A DNA stretch of 64,000 nucleotides from Stereum hirsutum FP-91666 SS1 (GCF_000264905.1 NW_006763161.1:1-64000), one strand, 5' to 3'. Numbered from the stretch's first letter, positions 1-12,087 are shown. Numbers and translations: made by a program. Notes: a model not told the origin generated them from the sequence alone.

Positions 1-541
1 CTAGTCACGGCATGGAATGACACTTTGTCAACAGTATTCTGGCCACGCGCTCCAGTGCAGTGAGCCCGTTGCAGAAAGCGCAACGGAGCATTGAGGCCAA
101 CATTCGTGCGTTGATGAGCCCCTAGAATACATGACAGTGCTTTCTGACAATGACTAGCCTAGTCGCAGAAAGGAATGACACACTTTCACCAGTATTTTGG
201 ACACACAGTCCGGTGCAGCGAGCCTGTGGCAGAAAGCGCAATGGAGCATTGAGGCCAACATTTGTGCGTTGATGAGCCCCTAGAATACATGACAGTGCTT
301 TCTGACAATGACTAGCCTAGTCGCAGAAGAGAATGACACTTTGTGGACAGTATTCTGGCTCTGTGTCCAAGTACTGCGAGCCCATTGCAGATAGTGCAAC
401 GAGTCCATTGCGGAAAGCGCAACGAAGCAATGAGGCCACTGTTCGTGCATTGACGAGCCCCCAGAATACATGAGAGTACTCTCTGACAGTGACTGAAAAA
501 GTCACAAAAGGGAATGACACTTTGTCGCCAGTATTATGGCC
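1..541. repeat. ~158-bp tandem repeat array (3+ units, cut by left edge)
   Basis: Units begin with ctagtc.c...gaatgacac at about 1, 159 and 317, giving a 158-bp period, and a decayed fourth unit starts near 497. Each carries the shared phrases gcgcaa.g.agcattgaggcc and cccctagaatacatgacagtgc. The third unit is about 22 bp longer because a short internal piece (gcccattgcagatagtgcaacg) is duplicated. No conserved reading frame runs through it, so this is satellite-like DNA rather than a repeated gene. Confidence 0.85.
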
Positions 542-732
542 ATGCCAGTACTGGCATTTATTATTATTTTCCTGAGGAACAATCGTCAAGGAACTTCTTA
601 TCACTAGCAGGTAGAATTATAATTATGCTACATGTACTGGCGGATAAGTAGCCCTGTGAATCCCCGTTGACTCTCTTCCATCTTCTCGTCCTTGCTTGCC
701 AGTCCCATCTTGCGTGTATCGACTTTACCGAT

Positions 733-3700
733 ATGTCGCAAATGTATCGCCCGGTAGGAACGAAGGGGCTGAAAGTTCGAGTAAAAACTAATGCGTTCGC
801 TGTGGAAATGGATCTCACTAGGGTGAGATCAGACACCCCAAAGGAGTACTTCCACTTTGATGGTACAGTTGAGTTTCATTGCTTTTTTTCTCCATTTACT
901 CTCTGTTTGATAGCTCATTGACATATCTTATGGTATCTAGTCAGTGCGTGAGATGTGAGGCCGCATCATATGTGTCAATGTTTATTGACATGCTCTCTCT
1001 GGGCTGCATTGATTCTCAGTCATAGGTAAGAAAGGCATGCCTGCACTGGACAATGGAAAATCCCCTCTCAACGCTCGTCGCCTGTGCGAGATCATCGAGA
1101 AATTCCATACAACTTATCCCCAAATATTCCGTGGGGGCGCCGGGCCGCGTACGATGGTCGGAGGAATCTATACTGTTTGTACGACATTCTGGAAGGGCAA
1201 CCGCTAAGAACAGTAAGTTAAAATCACACTGACCTCAGCTTTGACATCTTTGGTGAATGGCTGACTGTAAAAATGCCTATGTACAGTTCAAAGTCATGAT
1301 GGGTAGGAGAATAAGGCCGGACAAGCCTAATGCGGGTATCAACAATATCCGTATCGAGCGAGTCACCAAAGTCGACCTCATGTGCGTGTGCTCAGTTCTG
1401 ACCGGAATATGAGCAGATCCTCTGATACACTGTGATATTCCATAGGACCCTCAATGCTGTCATTCAAGGACAAGGTGGACCTTCGGCCCAGACGGCAATA
1501 AACCTTGTGCAAGCGATGATTTGCCAGGCGCCGATGCAGTTCATCCACAGAATGCTTGACATAACTGATTTTGTTCTCCCGCTGACTCCCAGTTTATATA
1601 TTGATTATTAGTGCCACGCAGACCTATAACACCCGCTCTATCTTCCATAATCAAGACACGCAGACACTCGGGAATATCGGGCTCGAGCTCTGGAGAGGAT
1701 ATTTTCAGCGAGTCCACCTGTATATCAGGATGCTGATCATATGCTAATTCCTCGAGAATCTGACAGATCTGTCCGTCCATCCCTCGGGCGCATGATAATG
1801 TATGTTTATGTCTCTTGTATATTCAGTCTGACGCACCCTGACACAAGCTTGCCAGCAATGTCGACATGTCGACTGCTGTCGTGTACAAAAACATCAAAAT
1901 TGTTGACTTTGCAATGCAGTACCTTGGATTTAGAGATCTTGGTCAGCTCGTGATGATGCATCCCGGTTCAAAGGAGTGGAAACTCCTCAAGTCAGTTCTA
2001 AAGGGTAGTCGCATTATCACCACCGTACCACCGACGGACCGTCAGAAGAACCCCCGACCTATTAAAGATCTTATTCCACAGGCTGGCCTCTACGAGCTCA
2101 AAATTGGAAACAAATCCTGGACTGTTCAGGTATGTTCTCAGATCTCAGACTGTAGAATTATTCTGTTGTTGCATTTGTCCGACTCATCACACAACTTTAA
2201 GCAACACTACCAAAAAGCCCACGGGTAGTCCATGCGTTTCCCAACGGGGTGGGGCATAGGATTTGCAGGCGATGCCGTTGTTCCACCCGAGGTGTGCGTC
2301 ATTATACCTGGTACGAGCTTGTTGTCATATCCGACGACATTGATGTTGACTTGTTTCTGGGCTCAAGGCCAGTTGTACCGAAAAAAGGTTCCCCCTGCGA
2401 ACATGAAAACTGTGTTGGACTTCTCTGCTAAGAACCCCAGGGACCGGCTTCAAATTATCGAGCAAGGCATTAACAGCTCAGTGAGTGTCCCTTCTTTGAG
2501 CAAGGATTATTCATGGCTATACTCATTGATCTATTTCTTCCCTTTAGTTCCTTAATTACCATCAAAGTGATTCCTTGGGATTAGCTGGGATTAAAGTCGG
2601 CATGAGCGCCATGGAGATCAAAGGGAGGATGCTGGATGCACCACAGGTCGCGTACGCCTCCAGTGTTCTGGCTAACACTGTCGGTGTAAGTGATCTTTAT
2701 TTGAATATAGGTCAACTACATCCTGATTCCCTCCTGATAGAAATCTTGCCCCAGAAACTGGAATGTCCTCAGGAACCAGTTCTTTTCGCCTGGTCGTCTG
2801 GTCAAATGGGTTGTCGTCAACCTCGCAGGTACCCCGCAAGAGGCCGCTAATTTTGCAGTCGAGCTTCTGAACGCATGTCGTGCTCTCGGTAAATAGGCTT
2901 CATTTCTTGATCCCCGTTCTACTGCCTATATCTAATCGCATAATTACTAGGGATGGGTATGTTCTTGTCTATAGTTATCGTTTGCTCTTATTGTTGATAT
3001 TCTGAACTATACACGTTAGAATGTCAACCTGCCAGTGCCGTCTTAGATGACAATCCAAGCTATGCTTGGGCAGTATGTGCATTCCTTCCTTGATCTTCTG
3101 TCTGTACTGAATTTGTGTTTATTGGGACAGACTCTAGAGAACGCAAAGAGATATTTAGCTGATTGGAACAACCCTAAGTCACCTCCGTTGCTTGTCGCTG
3201 TTGTTTTGCCTGATAGCGCTGCAGAGCTCTGGCGTCTCGTAAAACTGTGGGGGGATAGCGCCAATGGTGTCCCTACCCAGTGTGTTGTGAGTGATATCTT
3301 TTCATTCTATTGGTGCATCGCTCATCTGTTTTGCGTAACAGAGGAAGATGAAGTTGAGGCCCATCAACAATCAGTACAACAACAATGTTGCATTGAAGTC
3401 AGTACCAAATATATGCATGACTCGTTTAGAGGCTAAGTTCTCAAAAACACAGAGTCAACGCGAAACTCGGAGGAGTCAACTCCATAGCACGTGGACCAGT
3501 AAGCAACCTGATCAACCAGACCCCAACCATGATCATTGGTTCGTCTTGTATTTCAAGTCAATGTCCATCTACATCTTTAATACTCTGAATGTGCAGGTGC
3601 CAATGTCTCGCATCCCGGTGAGTTTCCTTCTTGTAGCAGTATTTTAGATTCAAACACTAAGGATTTTATGCAGGCCCTGGAGTGCAACGGCCATCCATTG

Positions 3701-3955
3701 CTAGTGTTGTGGCCTCTTATGACCCTTACTTGAGAAAGTACTCTACTTTTGTTACGCTGCAGATGCCATGAAGGGAGGTCATTGAGAATCTCAAGAGTAT
3801 GATCAAAATAGGTGCCGGCTGCACTAATCTCCCTTTAAAATTCACCTAATACAACTGATACTAACTTGACTGAGAAATCATTCGAGGTTTTCGGAAGTCA
3901 AACTGGGCGCATGCCTGCTATCGTGTTTTAGTATCGGGATGGTGAGCCAAAAAAG
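733..3955 (+). pseudogene. Argonaute (QDE-2/AGO-like) pseudogene, PIWI end missing
   Basis: Exons can be strung together that follow Argonaute from end to end. An N domain (RPVGTKGLKVRV..FAVE, 733-840) is followed by 1036-1200, 1286-1370 and 1446-1540. Linker 1 is GLELWRGYF at 1680. The PAZ-side block (PRPIKDLIPQAGLYEL, VPPANMKTVLDF) lies at 1866-2480. Linker 2 (NWNVLRNQFF..WVVVNLAG) is near 2755-2835. The MID block (PPLLVAVVLPDSAAELWRL..GVPTQC) is at 3180-3285. PIWI begins with QYNNNVALK and GANVSHPGPGVQRPS (3590-3720). The first catalytic Asp of the family GADVSHP motif is Asn (AAT). A TGA interrupts LQMP*REVIE near 3768. Frameshifts are visible around 1835 and 2220. Homology fades after AIVF..YRDG (about 3955), so the catalytic His end is absent. 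It would have been a small-RNA-guided silencing nuclease; it cannot be one now. Confidence 0.85.
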
Positions 3956-4094
3956 AGATCGGGATGTCATCCAAGTGATTGGTTCGAAGGTAGCGCTACC
4001 GTCGGCAGCAGCAACCTTGCTGGGAGAAGATTTTCTCTTTTGCTCGAATTACTTAGTCTCCTGCGCAGACCTTATATAAGAAATCATTATATAA

Positions 4095-5362
4095 GATCTG
4101 TTCCAATTTTTGGGACTTTGGCAGGGCAACCCCAAAAGACCATATAAGGAAATTTCTGGGTCGCGTCGGATCTCTCAGCTCGGTGCCACACGCAAGGGTG
4201 GCACAGACAAGTTGTGTAGGTTTTCATCTCTGCTGCTGAATTCTTCCTGCTTGTGCATAACAAATTTACTCTGCCATTCTATCCTGCATCCATGCTGTAT
4301 TTGCGACACAAAATTGTGATCATAAGAGTATAAGAGAAGTGCATAGCTTTCAAACCGGGACGTCCGCCCCCCACTTGATCAATGAAACTTGTCAGCATTC
4401 TTGTCCGTGAAGAGCCCGTAAAATTGATATCGGAGATAATTAATCTGCATCTCACAAAGATCAGCGAAAGGCCGGCACAGACTGAGTTGGACGAAAGATG
4501 CAACAGTGGCCAGGGCCACTGTGGCGGAAAGGACTCTCGCAAGCCTCGCTTGCAGACAGCCCATTATATATATTCCTAAAAGAGTGAGAGAAATTCAGTG
4601 CAGGGTATGTATATGATGGTTCTGAGAGCGCTATTGAGTGTGTGAACTTACGAGAAGTGCTGGACTCAGAGCAAATACTAAGGCCGACATCATATCTGAT
4701 ATTCATTGTAGAACATGCCATAAGTAGAGCGTTTTCGCTGTCGAGTGCGACAGCTGTTGCGCCGGTGGAGCTGTCGAGGTCCGTCTAAGATCTGTTGTGG
4801 AGCGAGCCTGACAGCACCTCCCACGGCTGGATGCTCCTGGTGGCTGCCTTTGTGGCGAGCACGTATCCTCCTGTAAAGAATTCCGGAAAAATGGACCACA
4901 TGCAATACAACGTGTGTTGTACACATTTCAGTGGTCAAAAATATGTTTGGATTATATTTCCTGGAGGAGACAGGACCATTAACCGTGCGTGGAGCATCCC
5001 AAACGACAATTTCGTCATGGCGCCAACGAAGCGCCTGCGCCGACTCACTCTGCCGCTGTCGCAGCGACAGCTGTTTGGCCTGGTTGCGAAAACGCTCTAG
5101 TGTGATAATTCGAGCCAAAGCAATGTAAAATTTCGCAGCCCACGATTATAACAGATACGAGGGCACGTCCTGCTCATGGTAAAGTAAGGACAAGAATGGA
5201 AACGGGACGGTACGAAGAGATGAGATCTGTGAACGCCAGCTTGCGCCACCTACGGTTATCGCTTCGCTTAGATGAGATCATGGCTTTCGCGTTATCAAGA
5301 ATTTCCATATATGGTCTTTGGGGGTCACCCCGCCAAAACTGCCCAAATTGGACAAGACTAGC
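4095..5362. repeat. Imperfect inverted repeat enclosing ~1.2 kb, possible decayed DNA transposon
   Basis: The left arm near 4100-4160 (ggcaaccccaaaagaccat) reappears inverted near 5295-5360 (atggtctttgggggtcaccc). A second, inner inverted pair is agagcgttttcgc at 4726 and gcgaaaacgctct at 5087. The arms are diverged and I found no clear target-site duplication. The interior has only weak reading frames (for example 4690-5118 minus) with no recognisable transposase. It may be an old foldback element or two unrelated inverted copies of a dispersed repeat. Confidence 0.45.
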
Positions 5363-5572
5363 GATAACCCTTTTGTGATGGCGCGGACAAGCGCAGCCCA
5401 TGCTTATCAATCTGCGACACAGTGTGCAGCTTCCGCTCAAGGTGTCGCACTTCGTCTCGGACCCGCCGTACCCGATCAAGGTGTGTTGTTGCACTTTGTA
5501 TATACTCCTCTGACTCGGTATGGTAAGTCAGTATAATCAGAAATACTTACACCGGCCGGTAAGTTTCGTGTA

Positions 5573-6417
5573 CAGTCGTGGACAGCCAAACTCGACAAAA
5601 ACGGAAAATATTTGCAGGGCCTGATCAGCTCGTAAACTTGACTTTCTGATGACAGATTTGGACTCAGGACATGGAGAAACGTCTAAAAACGATGTCGTTT
5701 GAATTTTCCCACGCCTTTTTGGGACCCGCCAAAATTTTGGCCAAAAAAAACCGAATTTATAACCGGATTTACGAGCTGGCTGGGCTGCCACTCGTACAGA
5801 AAAGCATATGCAAGTATTCCACTTTCTTAGTTTCCTGTTGAAGGTCAGTTAGTTACGATAAAATGCTTGAACCGAGCGAAACATGCCCAGATATACTTTC
5901 TGCAAGCCTTGCAGGACTCTGCCAGGAGTCTGACCGAGTTCCCAGTCCTGGCATGGGTCGACCTTGACTGGGGCAAATGCCCAAAGTTGTGCCCAGTGCC
6001 CTCAGCACTCTCATTGTGTCCTCGACGTCGGGTATCGTCAAGGATATAATATTGTTGCGGTTCAACAGTTCGAAAGACTCGAGCTCGGCCCCGCATTGCT
6101 GCAGTGGCGGTGGCGGGTGGCAGAAACAATTATGGCCGCATTTTAGGCGATTTTTTGGATCTGATTGCGGAATCATATTGGACTCCTCAAAAGGAGTCGA
6201 TTCACATATTTCACACGATTTTTAGACAACTTTTTGGGGGTCCGCCAAATTTTTGGGGATTTCCCCCCAAAGATTGCTGTTTTAGGAGAGAACGGCTCGT
6301 GGAATTCTTCTGAAAAATATTCCCCAGGACCCTCTCAACGAGATCTGTTGATTCCGGTACCTATCGGACATTTCTCACGCCTTTCTCAAATTTGTCAAGT
6401 TTGGCTGTCCACGACTG
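5573..6417. mobile_element. Tc1/mariner-type non-autonomous element (845 bp) with TA target site
   Basis: The two ends are inverted copies of CAGTCGTGGACAGCCAAACT, extending to about 27 bp with one mismatch (left 5573-5599, right 6391-6417). Each end abuts a TA (5571-5572 and 6418-6419). Termini starting CAGT next to a TA duplication are the usual layout of Tc1/mariner elements. The interior has no transposase-like frame. It carries a direct repeat of the form ccgccaaa.tttttgg near 5730 and 6240. I read it as a deletion derivative or MITE that would need transposase in trans. Confidence 0.75.
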
Positions 6418-6869
6418 TAAGTGGCCGCGGGTGATCGGGCTGTTGGTGATGAGCTAAGCGACGGGATGTGCGGAGAGAGCGATGGCTCAGAACCAGGATC
6501 TGCGCTCATTCTCAGGCCTATCCGCGTACGGACTCTGCACCTTTCGAGGGCAAAGGTAAGTAGAAACCAGATGGGTTCCGTTTGCGTAGGATACATATTA
6601 GGACCTAAATTTGACGGTCTTCGAGACTTGCGTCTGTGTTTAGATCGCAAGCCAAACAACCGCTGCAGGGAGCCTTGTGGTGTGGCCCAATAAACCAGGC
6701 GCCGCAGGCGAAGAAAAAAGGTCTTCGGCTTTGTGAAAATCCGTTTCGGCATCTGAGCCAGACAGCGAATGGGCGTGAATTACTGCAAGGGCCCGGAGAA
6801 CAATGAGCGACGAGGAAATTGAAAGCGGTGCCACAGTGCCGCGAATCTTTGCGGACTCATCTCGCTTGC

Positions 6870-7010
6870 GAGAAACTTACTGGACTTGATCGCCAGTAAG
6901 TTTCGAAGCCTTCTTCAGTAAGTTTCCAGTAAGTTTAAGTACGTGCCGAACTTATTGCACTTATTGCTGCCAAACGACAGCCCTTGGCAACTTATCCAGT
7001 AAGTTCGGCA
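6870..7010. repeat. Cluster of cagtaagttt repeats with a short hairpin
   Basis: The phrase cagtaagtt occurs four times in about 110 bp (near 6893, 6916, 6927, 6998). A perfect 11-bp inverted pair, TGCCGAACTTA at 6944-6954 and TAAGTTCGGCA at 7000-7010, closes the cluster. A similar taagtttc.cg phrase lies at 5560 just outside the mariner-type element and at 7661. Function unknown; it may be the end of another decayed repeat. Confidence 0.5.
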
Positions 7011-8010
7011 TCCCTCGTCAACATGTGAGCTCCTTCGCTAATACTTTCCTTGCCCGTGCTCACGATCACGATCTGTTGTTCGGTCTTTTTTTTGACATCG
7101 GGAGTACTTTCGCTGTGCTGAAGCCTCGTATCGCTACCATGCATTCCTTCGTGCGGCTGGCAGCACACGAGATACATCTCTCGGGCCACAGTGCCACTCA
7201 TTCTAACTTTTAATGCCCAATTAATGGTTTCTCCAGACTCTTCCTCTACAATGAGGGTTTCTATAACTTCATATTGGAGAATTAATCTCCAAGGTGTTAC
7301 ATACACATCTACAGATATGCATGAGGGTCTTGGGCAAGGGATTGCTACTGAAGTTCCTTGTGGCACAAGGACTGAGAGCCAAATAGAGAAAAAAACTCGT
7401 ATATAAATGACACCTCCAGGTATCAGAGATCATTCAGTGTAAGTATGAGGCAAAATACATATTATATAAGCACATATACTGCGAAAGCTCTGAGACGAGA
7501 GAGAACGACGAGAGAGCGTTCGAGTTCGCACACTGGAAGCAAAGTGGCGGCGCGCGACGCCCAACGGAGGCAGGTGGACACACGTGGCGTGGCTGTGCCG
7601 TGCCGCGGCCGGCTGATCAATATGTGATCGACGGCTGCGGAAGCGCCCGGAAAGGCGAATATCCTGTAAGTTTCTCGAGATAAGTTACCTGGTACCTAAC
7701 CATCAAGGAGGTTTGGTTCGCCATCCTACCTTCCACTGCGTCCCTCCCCATCTCTCCAGTCTGTGCCGATAACGTCTCAGATCGTCTCACCAACTCAAGG
7801 ACTTCCACCGAAAAGGATTGCCGCCTCAAGAGCATCTTAGCAAAACCTTGGGTCAGATCGGTGCGCCCTTCACATCCTCCTCCGTCTGAGCTGTCGTGAT
7901 CGCAACACCGCTCATTTTGGTTATCTGTGCGACGCTATGGGCCGTATATGCTTGAGTCAGTAGGAGATGGTGATTATGCGGGGGTACACTTAGGGTAAAG
8001 GTACGTTCCT
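7011..8010. other. No gene recognised
   Basis: Short reading frames exist on both strands (the longest is 6992-7366 minus, 124 codons), but none shows family motifs, exon-like boundaries or compositional bias that would support a gene. Confidence 0.4.
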
Positions 8011-8011
8011 T

Positions 8012-8166
8012 CACTGGGTGACTTTCCGTAGGGGGTTTGTGCACGTTCTAGAGACCTAGAACACAGAAAAGAGGCTCAGATCGATTTTTGATTGGCTGAG
8101 AGCCTCTTATTTGTGCTTCTGTGCGTATAGAAACACTCCTAGACTGCTACGGAAAGTCACCCACTG
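8012..8166. mobile_element. Small hairpin MITE (~155 bp)
   Basis: The ends are inverted copies of CACTGGGTGACTTTCCGTAG (8012-8031) and ctacggaaagtcacccactg (8146-8165), differing at one base near the tip. The inside is also palindromic: gaggctcagatcgatttttgattggctgagagcctc sits at its centre near 8070-8106. The whole unit can therefore fold into one long hairpin. I could not find a convincing target-site duplication, so the superfamily is not assigned. Confidence 0.75.
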
Positions 8167-11100
8167 TCAGTCGTGTATCTCATTCTTCCTCGTCTCTAGA
8201 CCATCGTGATTTCTTCTCAGTAGAGAATATAATGTTCTTCGATAGGTAAGCCAATCATCTTGCACGTTTCCATCAAATTTGCCACGACGCGACATCAATG
8301 CTGATGTTTGCCGGTGGCTGCTCATGCAACTCCGCAGGCTCCTCCTATCGCGCACCCAAAGTATAGACCGGCCGCGTGTGTACCACAGAACCCCGCAACA
8401 TAAGGGTCTGGAGAGTTGCGTGATGCAGGGCGGATGGGTAGCGAGATGACTAGCGTGGACACTGGCAGAGCGAACTCTATGAAGGTGCGTATGTCAGTCT
8501 CATTGCGGTCTTGTCTGTCATCGTCGAGCACTGTGTAGAGTCATATGACATGGGCTCTCCGGGCTGGTGGACAACGTAGATTTACGCGGCGCGATCAATG
8601 TCAGTCTGATGGCGGTGTGAGAGCCGACGATATCTGCAACCACATCACACATGTCGGTGATTGTCGTGCAGAGCGATAGCTTGATGGCAGCGTGCAGGTT
8701 GTTTAGCTCCTGTCACCTGTTTATCGTACTCTGCCTCTTTGTCTTATGCATCCAAATTACCTGGTGTACTGGAGAGTGCTTATATGAGTGGATGGATGTG
8801 GCATTGTGCAGGGATTGTATGGATAATAGTTGTTGTGGCTCGAGTAGTCTTCGTATGTATAGGGTACTATTTGCTACTCTCGGTTCGATGCAATACTAGC
8901 CTATTTTACACATCATGTCCGTATATCTGAGTGTGAAAACCAGTACAGCAATATGAGGATACAGCCCAATATGTGATGCTACAAACCTGCTACAGATGTT
9001 ATATGGAGTGCTATGGAGGTCTACCGTAGTAGCCGTCACCAAGTGCTACGTAGTGCTACGGTAGCCTTGCGGGAGGCTACATGGTGCAATGTACAGGGGG
9101 GGCGTGCAACGGGGCTATCCGGGCTCTGTAGCCTCTGTAGCGCCACATAGCCCCATCCCTTTTTCCTGATACATGCACGTTGAGGACCGGGAAAGCTTTC
9201 AGAGCATCGTCATCGACCTCGACGAAGCGGCGAAGGCTCACGCTGACAGAGTCCCAGCCAAGTGATCCGGACCTCGGAGGGAGAATCGAACAGCAACGAA
9301 ATAAAATGGGGAACGGCGTACCGGTGTGTTTGAGTTTCTACGCCCTCATCTCCTCCTTTTATTCTTGTTCTTCGCATCGCCCTTGCGCCTGCCTGCAATC
9401 AGCCATTCGCCCGGCGCATGCAGTCGAGTCTAATTGAGGCAGGCGTCTTCGACACATCATGGTTTCCACAACACATCGGTAGCATGGAAGGGGCGGCTGC
9501 GTGGGTGAGGGCGGCTGACAACGCTACGTGTCCAAGGACGCAATCTCGCATGCCTTCAAAAAATGTGAAGAAGTTAAATGAAAGAGGCCCGCGAAACCTT
9601 AATATCGACAGAAATGAAAGAAAATACTAACGAATCGCAGCCCGTTCGTCAACGCAAGTGGGTATACGGGACACCTGGTGGGTACCGACACGAGGGTCCC
9701 GCGAGCATCATTCGAGCTGGTACCGAGCTCCGAGACAAGCAAAATGCCCAGAAGCGATGGGGAGAACAAGAGAAAAGTTACGAGCGAAATCGTACTGCGA
9801 TGTAGAAGAGTCCCCCTATTCAATCTCTACCTCGACCGACCCCTAACAGTTCGGGTAGCTTATCCCGCATACCGCTTTATATTCAAACGAGGGCTACGGG
9901 ATGGCGCTATACTATTGATGTCGTTTCTACAAGCGACAGGGTGAGTAAGTGGGTGATTGGTGAGTAACAATGAGGGCTTATTGAAGGATGAATGGAAAGG
10001 AATAGAACTTGTTCAAAATAAAAGACATAGACATGCTCGCCTTCGACTGTGTGTTAGCAAACTCTTCCGAGCGTTGCTTATCGCTTCGCCACCTTCTGCA
10101 AAATCACGCAGACCCACAAGATTAGGCTGTTCGAGTATGTACACTTGGATGATGGCTCCACAGGGCTCCACCAGGAACGTGTGCATTGCAGACCAGATAT
10201 CTACGTAGCGAGGAAGAGATGCCCAAGATATGCCAACAGTGATTGATTGGTGGCTGAACAATGCGCCGTATACATACCAGAAATATTGCTGTCTGATGGG
10301 GTCCAGAATATGGCATGGTGAGTACAAGCAGCTGCAGCAGGTCAGATACGCACCTAAAATCCTCGTTCGTTCGAAGAAAGTATTTGCAGAGATCCAAGAA
10401 GTGAGAGGGGCGTGAGCGCAATGTTCCGAACGGAGTTTGAATAATCGGTGTTGGCAGAGGTGGCCTTCTGAAACAACGTTGTCAGATATTTACCTCGCCT
10501 TCAATATTCTCCGGGATTTTGAGAGTGCTTTATGGCATGCGAAGAATTCATTTATCCACACACGATGATGTGCGAACCTGGCTCAACGTTCAAATGTGTA
10601 TTCTATAAGTATACTAGTACTACCACAGGAACCGGCAATGTATAAGTCGGGACGTGCAAAGATAGATAGCCAACCTACAACATATATATTGTGTGCTCTA
10701 TCGTATAAGAGAGACTGTACCAGCTGTGCCGGGGGATGCACAACGGAAAGAGAGAAAAAGGCTACAACTGGCCAGATTACTTTCCGGAAAGAGCAGTTTC
10801 TGGGGTCCGAGCTCGCATCGGGTCGGCGCGGCACGGCAACTCTTCATTTAACGAGCTGTCTAGTCCCGGTTACCATACTAAAATGAGCGCGTCGTCATCT
10901 ATCGTAAGCTGCGTATAATAAAATGAGGAGGTAGAAAGGAGCGTGAGCGAGTCAAGTGTGCGAGCAAAGTGGGCGAGCAAATAGATGTCGGCAGGTGATG
11001 GAAGAAGATGGGGCTGACCGTGCTGGCTGCGGGTGTCGTTGAGCGATGATGACGGGACGAGGACGGGTTGGCGAGGGTGAGTACGCTGTTAGCGAAGGCA

Positions 11101-11450
11101 GAAGAAGGGGAGCCCGACGGGGTCAGGGAAGACAGGGCGAACCAGTCAGGGAGAGTGGAAGAGTAGCAGCGAAGGATGGAGGGAGGGAGGAATTGGGGAG
11201 GAACGAGCGCAAGTCGCGACTCGACGCGAAAGTCAACACAAGCCAAACACGTGCACGACCAAACAAACACGTGGCGAACTTGTGGCGATGACGCACCTCT
11301 TGTTCGTCTCCTGCTCGACCTACATCGTGCACGCGAACTCCCTGGACAACAGCCGTGCGAGTACAAAGGGTATGGCAATGGAGGAAGGCCTGACGAAAGG
11401 TACAGCCGCCACGGAGGAGCAGAATGATGGCTCAGGTGAGTCCCTTTCAA
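8167..11450. other. Long stretch without a confident gene
   Basis: Nothing here shows a recognisable protein family. A hydrophobic minus-strand frame at 10013-10421 looks vaguely like a fungal multi-span membrane protein. A plus frame at 9578-9805 is rich in charged residues. Both are too weak to call. A low-complexity palindromic patch (gctac/gtagc repeats) lies at 9020-9150. The minus frame at 10899-11468 is Ser/Pro/Arg-rich low complexity. Confidence 0.4.
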
Positions 11451-11905
11451 TCTCATCAGCCGCCGCAAACTCTCTCGTCAGCACCTCCTCGTCGATCTCC
11501 GCTACCTCCCTTTCCTCCCAATCAGACATAGTAGCCATCTGCGTAACCTGTGGCCCATCATCCAGCATTTCTAACCTCGTCATCATCACCAGCCCACCCG
11601 CCCGCATTATTCACTGCATACCCGAATGCGATATCGTATTCGGCGGCCCCAACATATTGATCGAACCGTCACATCAAGACTCGGAGTCGGAAATGTGGCC
11701 AGTGAGGAGGGAGCATGAGCGGCCAAGTGCTGAGGTCCTGGCTGCGAAGGGTGGACTGCATGAATTCGGGACGCCGGCGGATGTGTAAAGCACTCGTAAG
11801 GTCATTCCCTTTCGTTGATATTTTATCACTGTTTTCTATTTCGTCCGCCACCGGCTCACACTCTCTTACCAGCTCCTCATCGACCTCCGCCACCTCCTTT
11901 CTCCT
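11451..11905. repeat. Pair of ~70-bp direct repeats
   Basis: Positions 11451-11520 and about 11837-11905 are diverged direct copies (shared core ctctc.tcagc.cctc.tcgatctccgc.acctcc). On the minus strand both encode a similar peptide, EVAEIDEEVLTREF..ADEIE and EVAEVDEELVRECE..ADEIE. The pair may be duplicated exons of a lost minus-strand gene. Confidence 0.5.
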
Positions 11906-12087
11906 GCCACGATGCGATAGCTAGCTCCGTATGTGCTGTCCTAGTACTCCTCATCGCAGACCCTGGGAAGTCGGTTGTTCGACTAATAGTAACACAACGC
12001 TGCATGTATACTCACGCAAATCTAGTGCTCCAAGAGACATCTTAATCCACTTCATCTCCCCGATCGCTCGTCCCCCAAGCGGACGCA

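Noticed and set aside
1..541. CRISPR-like array
   Set aside because: Units are contiguous long tandem repeats with no short repeat/unique spacer alternation, in eukaryotic DNA.
10013..10421. DUF6533/DUF6534-type membrane protein
   Set aside because: Hydrophobic segments are present but the helices and spacing could not be matched over more than one stretch.
10899..11468. 189-codon minus-strand open frame
   Set aside because: Ser/Pro/Arg/Leu low complexity without any motif or splice support; the composition explains the absence of stops.
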